The notes under the pieces were generated by a model. It saw only the letters and a list, made by a program, of their open reading frames with translations. It searched no databases and was not told where the DNA came from. DNA of 63,061 nucleotides, taken from Solitalea agri (GTDB lineage: Bacteria > Bacteroidota > Bacteroidia > Sphingobacteriales > Sphingobacteriaceae). The DNA lies in NCBI RefSeq assembly GCF_023914155.1, contig NZ_JAMWYS010000034.1:1-63061 (forward strand). Direction: 5' to 3'. Positions within the stretch are counted from its first letter, which is position 1; each line of letters starts with the position of its first letter. A program made the translations under genes and the position numbers. Shown here piece after piece: positions 1-8,623 of this stretch.

Positions 1-1824
1 CCGGTGAACGATGCGCCGGTAATTCAGGCAGCCGGTCCGTTTACCATCGATGAAGACATCCCATTGACAGGCGTGTTTAAGGCCACAGATGCCGATGGAG
101 ATCCGTTAACTTTCAGCCTGATTACTCCACCGGCAAACGGAACCCTGACCCTGCAAGCCGATGGATCTTTCAGCTACCAGCCTGCTGCAAATTATAACGG
201 CACTGACAGTTTTGAAATTCAGGTGTCTGATGGCCATGGGGGCACAGTTTCGCAGATCGTCAGCCTTACCATTAGCCCTGTAAACGATGCACCGGTGGCC
301 CAGGATCATACCTATATCATGGATGAAGATGGCGGTTCACAAACAGGTAATGTACTTACGGATGCCCCTGTGGCCAGTGATGTAGATGGAGATGCGCTTA
401 CCGCTGTTTTAATAAACGATTTGCCTGCCGAGATAGGAACATTGGTATTCAATGCCGACGGCAGCTTCAGCTTTACGCCGGCAGCAAACTTTAACGGCAC
501 GGCTACCTTTAGTTATCAGGCCTGTGATAATGGTTTGCCTCAGTTGTGCAGCGCGGAACAAACCGTCACCATTACCGTCAATCCGGTGAATGACACACCT
601 GTAGCAAGCTCACCCGTTCAATATGAATCCAATGAAGACACGCCCATTGAGGATCAGTTATTCGCCACCGATGCTGACGGCGATGTGCTCACGTTCAGCC
701 TAACCACTCCTTCGGCCAATGGAGCCGTTACTGTAAATGCCGATGGTTCATTTAAGTATCTGCCAAATGCGAATTATAACGGTACTGATTCCTTTATGGC
801 TACAGTGAGCGATGGCAATGGCGGCACCGCCCTCATTTCAGTGAATATTAGTATAAATCCGGTCAATGATGCCCCAACGGCTGTGAGCCCGATATCCATT
901 ACTACGGATGAGAACGTGGTCTTCAACGGGCAGTTAACAGCCGATGATGCCGATGGTGAATTGTTGAGTTTTACTCTGGAAACCCAGTCTGCCCACGGTA
1001 CGGTAGTGCTGGACAATACTCCAACACTTAGCGGCACCACCAGTACGATTAACTATACCTACACGCCGGCAGGTGGTTATAATCAGGATGATCATTTCCA
1101 GGTGCTGATTCAGGATGCCGCCGGGGCAACTACCCTGATCCATGTGCATGTTCTGGTAAATCCGGTGAACGATGCGCCGGTAATTCAGGCAGCCGGTCCG
1201 TTTACGATCGATGAAGATACCAATCTGACTGGCGTGTTTAAGGCCACGGATGCCGATGGAGATCCGTTAACTTTCAGCCTGATTACTCCACCGGCAAACG
1301 GAACCCTGACCCTGCAAGCCGATGGATCTTTCAGCTACCAGCCTGCAGCAAATTATAACGGCACTGACAGTTTTGAAATTCAGGTGTCTGATGGCCATGG
1401 GGGCACAGTTTCGCAGATCGTCAGCCTTACCATTAGCCCTGTAAACGATGCCCCGGTGGCGCAAGATCATACCTATATCATGGATGAAGATGGCGGTAGC
1501 ATAAATGGCAATGTGCTCAGTGATGCCCCAGCAGCTACCGATATAGATGGAGATGCACTTACCGCTGTTTTAATAAATGATGTACCTGCGGAAGTAGGAA
1601 CATTGGTATTCAATGCGAATGGTAGCTTTAGCTTTACCCCGACAACGAACTTTAGAGGTACGGTTAGCTTTAGCTACCAGGCCTGTGATAATGGTTTGCC
1701 TCAATTATGCAGCCAGGAACAAACCGTCACCATCACCGTCAATCCGGTGAATGATGCACCTGTAGCAAGCTCTCCGGTAAACTATGTTTCCAATGAAGAC
1801 ACGCCGGTTGCCGATAAGGTTACC
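1..1824 (+). repeat. Near-identical direct repeat within the adhesin gene (copies about 1-663 and 1162-1824)
   Basis: Two copies are offset by 1161 bases (387 codons, four modules). Between positions about 110 and 285 the two copies differ at only one or two bases, both silent in the stretches compared, while from about 310 onward they diverge considerably more. This points to recent duplication or gene conversion of modules. The copies lie in frame, so repeat number could change without breaking the protein. Confidence 0.85.
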
Positions 1825-4800
1825 GCCACTGATATTGATGGAGATGAGCTAATGTATTCGTTGAAATCAGGGGCAGAACCGCTGCATGGAAGTGTATCAG
1901 TGAGCGCAAATGGAACTTTTAGTTACACTCCAAGCTCAAATTACAATGGTTTAGATAGTTTTATAATAGTTGTAGATGATGGAAAAGGAGGTAGCTCAGA
2001 GATAGTTGTTAATGTCCTGATTAATCCAGCCAATGATAATCCAGTTGCAATATCACCTGTTTTATTAACTACCGACGAAGATAAGCCTGTAAAGGGACAA
2101 GTCTCTGCCACAGATGTGGATGGAGACGCGTTGAGTTATGTAGGCAGTAATTCGCTTAATGGTTCATTGCAATTAGACATAGATGGATCGTTTACTTATA
2201 CCCCTCGTATGGACTTCTTTGGAAAGGATAGTTTGGTGGTGACCATAAATGATGGTAATGGAGGAACTGCTTCTGTTAATGTCTATGTACAGGTAAATCC
2301 GATAAACGATGCACCCGTGCCGGTTACTCCATTGGAATTGCAAACAAACGAGAGTCTAGCGTTAAACTCAAATCTTTCTGCAACAGATCTTGACGGAGAT
2401 GCTCTTTCTTATTCTTTGGAAAAAAATCCGCTACATGGCAGCTTAACATTAAATGCCGATGGCTCGTTTATTTATACACCTACTGCAGGCTTTACTGGTG
2501 CTGATCAGTTCAGTGGTCTTGTTGATGATGGTAATGGTGGTTCGGCTATGATTCAGGTAAATATTACTGTATTGCCATTTAATAATCCTCCTATAGCTAA
2601 TGCTATTCAACAATTTCAAATGAATGAAGATGAAGTATTGTCTGCAAAAGTGGAAGCACAAGATCCTGATGGAGATGCTTTGAGTTTCGAACTTTTGACG
2701 TCCGTTTTAAATGGAACAATACAATTAGATCAGCAAACAGGATCCTTTGTATATACCCCTAATAGTAACTTTAATGGTACTGACGAATTTAGTGTTGATA
2801 TAAGCGATGGTAATGGTGAGCATATCAGGGTGGTAGTAAACATTGTTATTATTCCTGTGAATGATTTTCCAGTAGCTATTACTCCTGTTTCAGAAACATT
2901 AGGTGAGGACAATTCTCTTAGCTCACAGGTGCAAGCAACAGACGTTGATGGAGATCAGCTTACTTATTCAATAAATACTGCGCCAATGCACGGAAGCATA
3001 TTGCTTAATGCAAATGGAACATATACTTATACTCCATTTGCAGATTACAACGGAACAGATAGTTTTAGTGTTACTGCTGATGATGGCAATGGAGGAACAA
3101 CTCAAATAACAGTGCAGCTCGAAATAACTCCGGTTAACGATGCCCCGGTTGCTGAAAATACTAATTTAACAACAGATGAAGATGTTCCATTAGACGGTAC
3201 GTTAAGCGCAACAGATGTTGATAATGATGTGCTCGCCTATTCAGTTATTTCAGAAGCAGCAAATGGCTTGTTTAAGTTAAATCAGAATGGTGATTACAAT
3301 TATGTTCCGTATAATGATTTTAACGGACAAGACTCAATAACAGTTCAGGTAAATGATGGAAACGGAGGATTGGCTTCATTTAAGGTTTATATTGAAATAA
3401 GGCTTGTTTATGATCAACCAAGAGCATTTGAAATGTCGTTTGTGATTAATGAGAATGAAATACTAACGAATAAACTTGAAGCTGTTTCAGTTGATAATAA
3501 TCCATTGACTTTTGGTTTGGCTCAGCCTCCTCAAAATGGATTTGTTGAGGTAAATGAAGACGGAACCTTTACCTATAAGCCTAATTTAAACTTTAATGGT
3601 TCTGATTCATTTAAAGCAAAAGTAATGGACGATAAAGGCGGCAGTGTTGAATTTATCGTAAGTATTTTGATTAATCCGATTAATAGTCCGCCTGAAACAG
3701 CAACTCCAATCAACTTAACTATTAATGAAGATACTCCATATACAGACAAATTTGTGGCTATTGATCCGGAAGGAGATCCAATAACATTTGTGATAGGTGC
3801 AGTATTGCCTGAACATGGTACTGTGACTGTAAATTCGGATGGCAGCTATTTGTACACCCCTGCTAAAGATTATTTAGGTTCAGATTCATTTACCGCACGG
3901 GTATTAGATGATAAAGGAGGATTAAGCACAATAGCTGTGAATATTACCATTATTCCTGTAAATGATGCTCCGGTAACATCAAACTTATCATATGATGTGG
4001 TCATTAATGAGCCCAAAACGCTCAATATAGCTGAAAATGTAAGCGATATTGATGGGCCTCTGCCATTGGTTTATAGTGTTTCTTCAGCTCCGCAGCATGG
4101 AACTATCACTCAGATGGAGACCGGTAATCCGGTTTATACACCAAATCTCAACTACATTGGTCCCGACTCATTTGCATACACTGTTTGCGATAGTTTTAAC
4201 CCAGCCGGATGTTCTACATCAACAGTTGAATTAACCGTTAAAAAAGGCTTGGTAGATGTGCAGATTGTTAAAACGGCCAGTAATACAAAGGTCGATTTGA
4301 ATCAGTCCTTATCGTTTAATCTGTTAGTGCAGAATAACGATAATAAAAATGCAGCGAATCAGGTAACGGTAATCGATACACTGCCTGAAGGTTTTGTATA
4401 CGTATCTGCCAATGCAAGTGTAGGAGATGTCACTCTCTCAGGATCAAATATTGTTACATGGGTGATTAGTAGCCTTGCTGCGCAGCAATCGGCGCAACTA
4501 ACCATTAATGTTACAGCCATTCAAGGCGGAGATTTTATTAATACGGCAATAGCAACGTCGACTGAATCAGATGCAGATCCATCGAATAATAAGTCGAGTG
4601 TGAGTGTTGAAGTGTTCGGGTTTAAGGTTGCCAATGTGTTTACTCCGAATGGGGATGGAATTAATGATACATTCACTATTAATGGCGTTGAAGATTTTGA
4701 TGCTGAATTGCAGGTATTCAATCGCTGGGGGGGAGAAGTATTTAAGAGAAGGCCGTATAAAAACGATTGGGATGGCTCTGATTTGCCGGAAGGAACCTAC

Positions 4801-4875
4801 TTCTACAGCCTGCGTATTAAAAACAAGCAGGGTAATACCAAAGTGTATACGGGGTATATAACTATCCTGCGGTAA
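1..4875 (+). CDS. Cadherin-like tandem-repeat surface adhesin, T9SS substrate (5' end outside window)
   Basis: The reading frame is open from the first base, so the N-terminus lies outside the window; 1624 residues are visible. About fifteen modules of roughly 95 residues follow one another, each beginning with NDAP-like residues and carrying a Ca-binding-type DxDGDxLT motif and a later DGxGG motif, as in cadherin-like/VCBS-type repeats. A DUF11-like domain (about residues 1415-1530) and a gliding-motility-associated C-terminal domain (motif VFTPNGDGIND, FNRWG, ending in ILR) close the protein. The family is exported by the type IX secretion system and displayed on the cell surface, where such repeats serve adhesion or gliding. 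The first 1.8 kb is visibly richer in G+C than the rest and contains a near-identical duplication. It faces another T9SS protein gene across a hairpin. Partner and ligand are unknown. Confidence 0.9.
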   Translation, partial: PVNDAPVIQAAGPFTIDEDIPLTGVFKATDADGDPLTFSLITPPANGTLTLQADGSFSYQPAANYNGTDSFEIQVSDGHGGTVSQIVSLTISPVNDAPVAQDHTYIMDEDGGSQTGNVLTDAPVASDVDGDALTAVLINDLPAEIGTLVFNADGSFSFTPAANFNGTATFSYQACDNGLPQLCSAEQTVTITVNPVNDTPVASSPVQYESNEDTPIEDQLFATDADGDVLTFSLTTPSANGAVTVNADGSFKYLPNANYNGTDSFMATVSDGNGGTALISVNISINPVNDAPTAVSPISITTDENVVFNGQLTADDADGELLSFTLETQSAHGTVVLDNTPTLSGTTSTINYTYTPAGGYNQDDHFQVLIQDAAGATTLIHVHVLVNPVNDAPVIQAAGPFTIDEDTNLTGVFKATDADGDPLTFSLITPPANGTLTLQADGSFSYQPAANYNGTDSFEIQVSDGHGGTVSQIVSLTISPVNDAPVAQDHTYIMDEDGGSINGNVLSDAPAATDIDGDALTAVLINDVPAEVGTLVFNANGSFSFTPTTNFRGTVSFSYQACDNGLPQLCSQEQTVTITVNPVNDAPVASSPVNYVSNEDTPVADKVTATDIDGDELMYSLKSGAEPLHGSVSVSANGTFSYTPSSNYNGLDSFIIVVDDGKGGSSEIVVNVLINPANDNPVAISPVLLTTDEDKPVKGQVSATDVDGDALSYVGSNSLNGSLQLDIDGSFTYTPRMDFFGKDSLVVTINDGNGGTASVNVYVQVNPINDAPVPVTPLELQTNESLALNSNLSATDLDGDALSYSLEKNPLHGSLTLNADGSFIYTPTAGFTGADQFSGLVDDGNGGSAMIQVNITVLPFNNPPIANAIQQFQMNEDEVLSAKVEAQDPDGDALSFELLTSVLNGTIQLDQQTGSFVYTPNSNFNGTDEFSVDISDGNGEHIRVVVNIVIIPVNDFPVAITPVSETLGEDNSLSSQVQATDVDGDQLTYSINTAPMHGSILLNANGTYTYTPFADYNGTDSFSVTADDGNGGTTQITVQLEITPVNDAPVAENTNLTTDEDVPLDGTLSATDVDNDVLAYSVISEAANGLFKLNQNGDYNYVPYNDFNGQDSITVQVNDGNGGLASFKVYIEIRLVYDQPRAFEMSFVINENEILTNKLEAVSVDNNPLTFGLAQPPQNGFVEVNEDGTFTYKPNLNFNGSDSFKAKVMDDKGGSVEFIVSILINPINSPPETATPINLTINEDTPYTDKFVAIDPEGDPITFVIGAVLPEHGTVTVNSDGSYLYTPAKDYLGSDSFTARVLDDKGGLSTIAVNITIIPVNDAPVTSNLSYDVVINEPKTLNIAENVSDIDGPLPLVYSVSSAPQHGTITQMETGNPVYTPNLNYIGPDSFAYTVCDSFNPAGCSTSTVELTVKKGLVDVQIVKTASNTKVDLNQSLSFNLLVQNNDNKNAANQVTVIDTLPEGFVYVSANASVGDVTLSGSNIVTWVISSLAAQQSAQLTINVTAIQGGDFINTAIATSTESDADPSNNKSSVSVEVFGFKVANVFTPNGDGINDTFTINGVEDFDAELQVFNRWGGEVFKRRPYKNDWDGSDLPEGTYFYSLRIKNKQGNTKVYTGYITILR

Positions 4876-4883
4876 AGTCGATG

Positions 4884-4914
4884 GTCGATAGTCCATGGTC
4901 TATGGACTATCGAC
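4884..4914. terminator. Perfect 13-bp hairpin between convergent genes
   Basis: Arms at 4884-4896 and 4902-4914 are perfect reverse complements around the 5-base loop GGTCT. It lies 8 bases after the stop codon of the adhesin and 7 bases before the stop of the opposing gene. Position suggests a bidirectional terminator or mRNA 3'-end protector; there is no long T-tract. The core ATGGACTAT recurs near 18.4 kb. Confidence 0.6.
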
Positions 4915-4921
4915 TATAAAA

Positions 4922-7900
4922 CTATCTGATAATCGTCAATGGCCCAACAACAGCCGGGCAATCAGCTTTCAGATGGATTGAATAATAATAAGTACCTACA
5001 GGTAACTTTTGGCCCTTATAAGTTCCATCAAAAGGTGTGTGATAGCCGATGGAATGAAAAACGATTTGTCCGTAGCGGTTAAAAACGTTTATTTCAGCCG
5101 TCGGATTTTGTTCCATATTGCCAATCTCCCATACCTCGTTTTTGCCATCACCATTAGGGGTAAATACATTAGAAACCTGAACAGCATCAGATGTTAAACT
5201 CACTTTTACAGCTGTTCGGTCACTTTCACACGAACCTTTGCTAAAGGAAACGAAGTAAGTCTGGTCATGCTCAACTTTGCCTATTGTAAGAATACCGTTA
5301 GCACTTTGAGCAATTGGCGCTGAAGAAATAGGTGATTCATAAACTTTGTAAGTACCACCGTTTTCTGTATTTCTAACCATAATAATTGCAGTGCCAGGGC
5401 TGCAAAGGGTAACGTTGTTGACAATAGGAGCATTTAATGATTCATATCCATTAGGAATTGTCATGACAATTGTAGCATCACAAGCAGCTTGATCCGAAAT
5501 GGTTAATTGATAATCTCCTGCAGGGACATTCGTTAAATCGAGGTTGGTAGAAATTGTTTCGCCCTTATCATTTTTCCAGTTGTAGTTAAATGGAGGGGTT
5601 CCTCCCGATATTGTTAGGTTCTTAATTGCTCCGGTAGTTAATTGGCACTGGTCATCTACTATAAGTAAGGAGTTGGTGCCAATGTTTATTAATGGTTTTC
5701 GATCAACAGTGTAGTCACCTACCTCGTAAGGACAGTTGCTCCAATTAATAACAGACAAACGATAAGTTCCGGCTGGCAGATTAGTTGGATTGAGTTCTTT
5801 TGAAACTAGCTTGCCATTTGCATCATGCCATTTAAATTCTCGTGGTGTTTCTCCTGCATATTTCAATATATTAATAGCCCCCGTTGGTTTAGAACAACTA
5901 CTTTGGGTGGTATTATACTCTAGTATCTTGAATTGGTCGTTTTTGTAAATAATTGATGTTCTGCTTTGTTTCTGACAGCCGGTTTTGCTGTTGTAGGCAG
6001 TAAGTGTATAAAATCCATTAGGTAAATTGGATACATCTAACTGATCAGAAATAACTTTTCCCAAATCATCTTTCCATTCATAACGGTCGGCGCCGGTAAC
6101 CTTAAGTCCAAGTATTTTTCCATTGCGATCTTCGCACGAACTATTTGACCATACCTCCATCGTTGAATAATCAAAGGTTATAGGCGGCTCAATAGTAAAA
6201 ACACTTGAGCTAATTTGTCCACAACTGCTTTCGTCTTTAACGAAAAGTTGGTATTTGCCAGGTATGTTAGGAGGAAAATCAATTATCGAGCTCACTTTAA
6301 GCCCGTTTTCATTTTTCCAGGCATAGGTGGTATTCCCTACTGTTCCTGAAACTTTAAGATTTGAGATAGTAGCAAGTCCTTCTTCGCAGTCGGTATAAGT
6401 TATTTTGATATTGGTTTCATCAATGCTCGGGCCCGGTTGTTGGGTGAGAATGAATGGTCCTGCTGTAATGGAGCAATTAAGTCTATCGCTAATTGTGGCA
6501 GTGTACTCTCCAGGGCCCAGGTCCCAAATTTCGGTTGTATTGTCGCTTTCAAGAATTATGTTTCCAGCCTTATCTCGCCAAGTGAAATGAAAAGAACCCG
6601 AATGAATTATTCCTAATCCAATACTTCCTTTATAAATGCCACAAGGATGCTGTATACGGGTGCTTTCAGGGTGAAGTTTAATAGAAGTAGAGGGCAGTAC
6701 TTCAAATGTCTGCGACTTTGCACAGCCGTCTTCTGTTACAATAGTGTATTTTCCGGCTTTAACATTTTCGAGGTCGGGGCCTGTGCCCACAACGTTGCCA
6801 CTTGCATCCAACCATTTAACGGCGGATGTATTTTTAATCTTAATTCCCTTTATGCTTCCAATTCCTTGGTTGCAGTTATCTGGATTAACTATAACATTTG
6901 CTGAATTGATTTCTACTTTAGTAAATTCAGAAGTACTGCCATTTATAGTAGCAGAAGCTACAACTGAGCCATTGAGTGGTCCTAAATAGGACCATTTTCC
7001 TGCAACATTCGCCTGAACTGTTGCAAAATAGGTTTCTGGTTCACACATTCCACATCTGTCTGTATAAAACAGCTCAACTTTTGAATTTGGAGTAGCCCTG
7101 CCTGTAACCGAGTTGCCTGATATTGTTTCTATATAAACTTCTGGAAGAACTGTATAAGGGTTGTAGTAAGGGTAGGTGTTTCCTGTACTGTTACAGAAAA
7201 TTTTATTTCTGGATAGTGTTATTTTTGCAGAACGAATGCATTCTATTGTTTGTGAATAAAAATTAGGGTTAGCTCTATTATTATATGCAATGGTATTTCC
7301 TTCTCCTGGGTTTTCTCCTCCAATGATACCGTTTTGAGAATCTTCAATATAAACCACAATATTGTTTCCCACTGTATTTTCACCTCCGCCTAAATTTTTG
7401 TTTTCAGAAGAGTTAGTTCCAATTCTGTTTCCAGTTATTTTAAAATCCTTAGAATCATTTAGGTAAATACCCCATCTGTCATAATTAGCTATAGTGTTGC
7501 GTTTTATTTCTATGTTCGATCTACTATGAATTTGTAGCCCACTTCTCATATAGGGAAATTTGATCGACTCGGTAAAATCTGTTCCAACTATGTTATTGAT
7601 AATCTTTATATCTTCATTTTTTAAGTTGTCGCCAAGGACATTATAACCTAAATATGTTGAAGCGCCAATTAGATTTCCTTCCTTTTGGCTTTCACCGCCA
7701 ATTGTAATTTGATCGCCATAAAGTGAAATGCCGGAGATCCAATATTCTGTAGGGCTATAACTAAAAATGGTTTTACCGTCTTCATAAAATCCCAATAGAT
7801 TACTTTTAATGGATATGAGATTTGTTGGAAAAATAGAATGGTCGAGTTCTTGATAAATTAGGTTGGTACAATTGTTTATAATATTGCCACTTGTTGGGTA

Positions 7901-8368
7901 ACCTATATAAATATTAGTACTACCCTTAATATATATTCCGCAACCTGTTCCATTGTTATTATTCTTGTTAAATCCTGTAATGTAGAGTCCGAATATTTCT
8001 ATAGTATGCATATTGATTATTCGTAATCCGTTTGTAATACCTGAGTTATTGTTGGCAGGGCGAATTTTTACCTTCGCGTTGCTTATTCCAAATGGTGCTC
8101 CGGGTTGTGAAACGCCGTCAATTGATAGGTGAGAACTTAATGGAGGTAGTTCTGTTAATAAGCTTATCGTTCTTCCTGCTTCACTCACATCCAGCATTCT
8201 AAAATAAATGAAATCCATATCGGTAGTTCCGTTGGCGGCAGCTTTATCGAGGGCTTCCCGCAAGGTGCCCGGGCCGGCATCGGCGTTGGAGGTTACGATA
8301 AATTGGTCAGCGTACACTGATAAACAAGAAAGGAGCGTAAGAATGGCAGCTAAGTAAAATTTTTTCAA
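4922..8368 (-). CDS. Right-handed beta-helix and SprB-repeat surface protein with T9SS C-terminal domain
   Basis: I chose a TTG start at 8368 because it gives a canonical signal peptide (MKKFYLAAILTLLSCLSVYA); an ATG at 8449 is in frame but adds a 27-residue N-region. The protein is about 1148 residues. The first 450 residues carry N-I-x-x-N/NTI-type turns typical of a NosD-like parallel beta-helix. Then come about six SprB-like repeats of roughly 80 residues, each with W-x-D/N-x-x-G, a later L-x-N-x-x-x-G-x-Y and a Cys. The end has VFTPNGDGKNEVW, FNRYG and a final TIIR, the gliding-motility-associated sorting domain. SprB in Flavobacterium johnsoniae is a mobile adhesin, so a role in surface contact or gliding is inferred. 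Ligand unknown. Confidence 0.85.
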   Translation of the reverse strand: MKKFYLAAILTLLSCLSVYADQFIVTSNADAGPGTLREALDKAAANGTTDMDFIYFRMLDVSEAGRTISLLTELPPLSSHLSIDGVSQPGAPFGISNAKVKIRPANNNSGITNGLRIINMHTIEIFGLYITGFNKNNNNGTGCGIYIKGSTNIYIGYPTSGNIINNCTNLIYQELDHSIFPTNLISIKSNLLGFYEDGKTIFSYSPTEYWISGISLYGDQITIGGESQKEGNLIGASTYLGYNVLGDNLKNEDIKIINNIVGTDFTESIKFPYMRSGLQIHSRSNIEIKRNTIANYDRWGIYLNDSKDFKITGNRIGTNSSENKNLGGGENTVGNNIVVYIEDSQNGIIGGENPGEGNTIAYNNRANPNFYSQTIECIRSAKITLSRNKIFCNSTGNTYPYYNPYTVLPEVYIETISGNSVTGRATPNSKVELFYTDRCGMCEPETYFATVQANVAGKWSYLGPLNGSVVASATINGSTSEFTKVEINSANVIVNPDNCNQGIGSIKGIKIKNTSAVKWLDASGNVVGTGPDLENVKAGKYTIVTEDGCAKSQTFEVLPSTSIKLHPESTRIQHPCGIYKGSIGLGIIHSGSFHFTWRDKAGNIILESDNTTEIWDLGPGEYTATISDRLNCSITAGPFILTQQPGPSIDETNIKITYTDCEEGLATISNLKVSGTVGNTTYAWKNENGLKVSSIIDFPPNIPGKYQLFVKDESSCGQISSSVFTIEPPITFDYSTMEVWSNSSCEDRNGKILGLKVTGADRYEWKDDLGKVISDQLDVSNLPNGFYTLTAYNSKTGCQKQSRTSIIYKNDQFKILEYNTTQSSCSKPTGAINILKYAGETPREFKWHDANGKLVSKELNPTNLPAGTYRLSVINWSNCPYEVGDYTVDRKPLINIGTNSLLIVDDQCQLTTGAIKNLTISGGTPPFNYNWKNDKGETISTNLDLTNVPAGDYQLTISDQAACDATIVMTIPNGYESLNAPIVNNVTLCSPGTAIIMVRNTENGGTYKVYESPISSAPIAQSANGILTIGKVEHDQTYFVSFSKGSCESDRTAVKVSLTSDAVQVSNVFTPNGDGKNEVWEIGNMEQNPTAEINVFNRYGQIVFHSIGYHTPFDGTYKGQKLPVGTYYYSIHLKADCPAVVGPLTIIR

Positions 8369-8572
8369 CGTAAAAGGTAAAATCAACAGGGTGTAAAAAT
8401 AGCAATCAGAATGCTTATTTAATTCTATAAAATTATAATCTGCAATCAATGGGTTTGCCAGAATTAAATTATGCGACTAAGTGTGGCTTGTTGAGTTGAT
8501 TTTGCTAAGTTGAAAGATTGTGGAATTTAATAATTATGGCTCTTTTTATGATACTTGCATAGACGTAAAACC

Positions 8573-8604
8573 GTTGTTAATGGCTTGTTAATTAATTAAT
8601 TTTG
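8573..8604 (+). promoter_or_regulatory. Bacteroidota-type promoter of gcvP
   Basis: GTTG at 8573-8576, 20 bases, then TAATTTTG at 8597-8604, matching the TTTG-N19/20-TAnnTTTG pattern. The start codon is 19 bases further on with no Shine-Dalgarno sequence. Confidence 0.55.
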
Positions 8605-8623
8605 CGGCTCCAAATTTAACCTC

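Noticed and set aside
1-4875. Regularly spaced repeats that might suggest a CRISPR array
   Set aside because: The repeats are about 285 bases long, in frame and encode a coherent cadherin-like protein.
4567-4896. 109-residue minus-strand frame in the adhesin 3' end
   Set aside because: Antisense to the conserved T9SS sorting domain; a shadow of that codon pattern.
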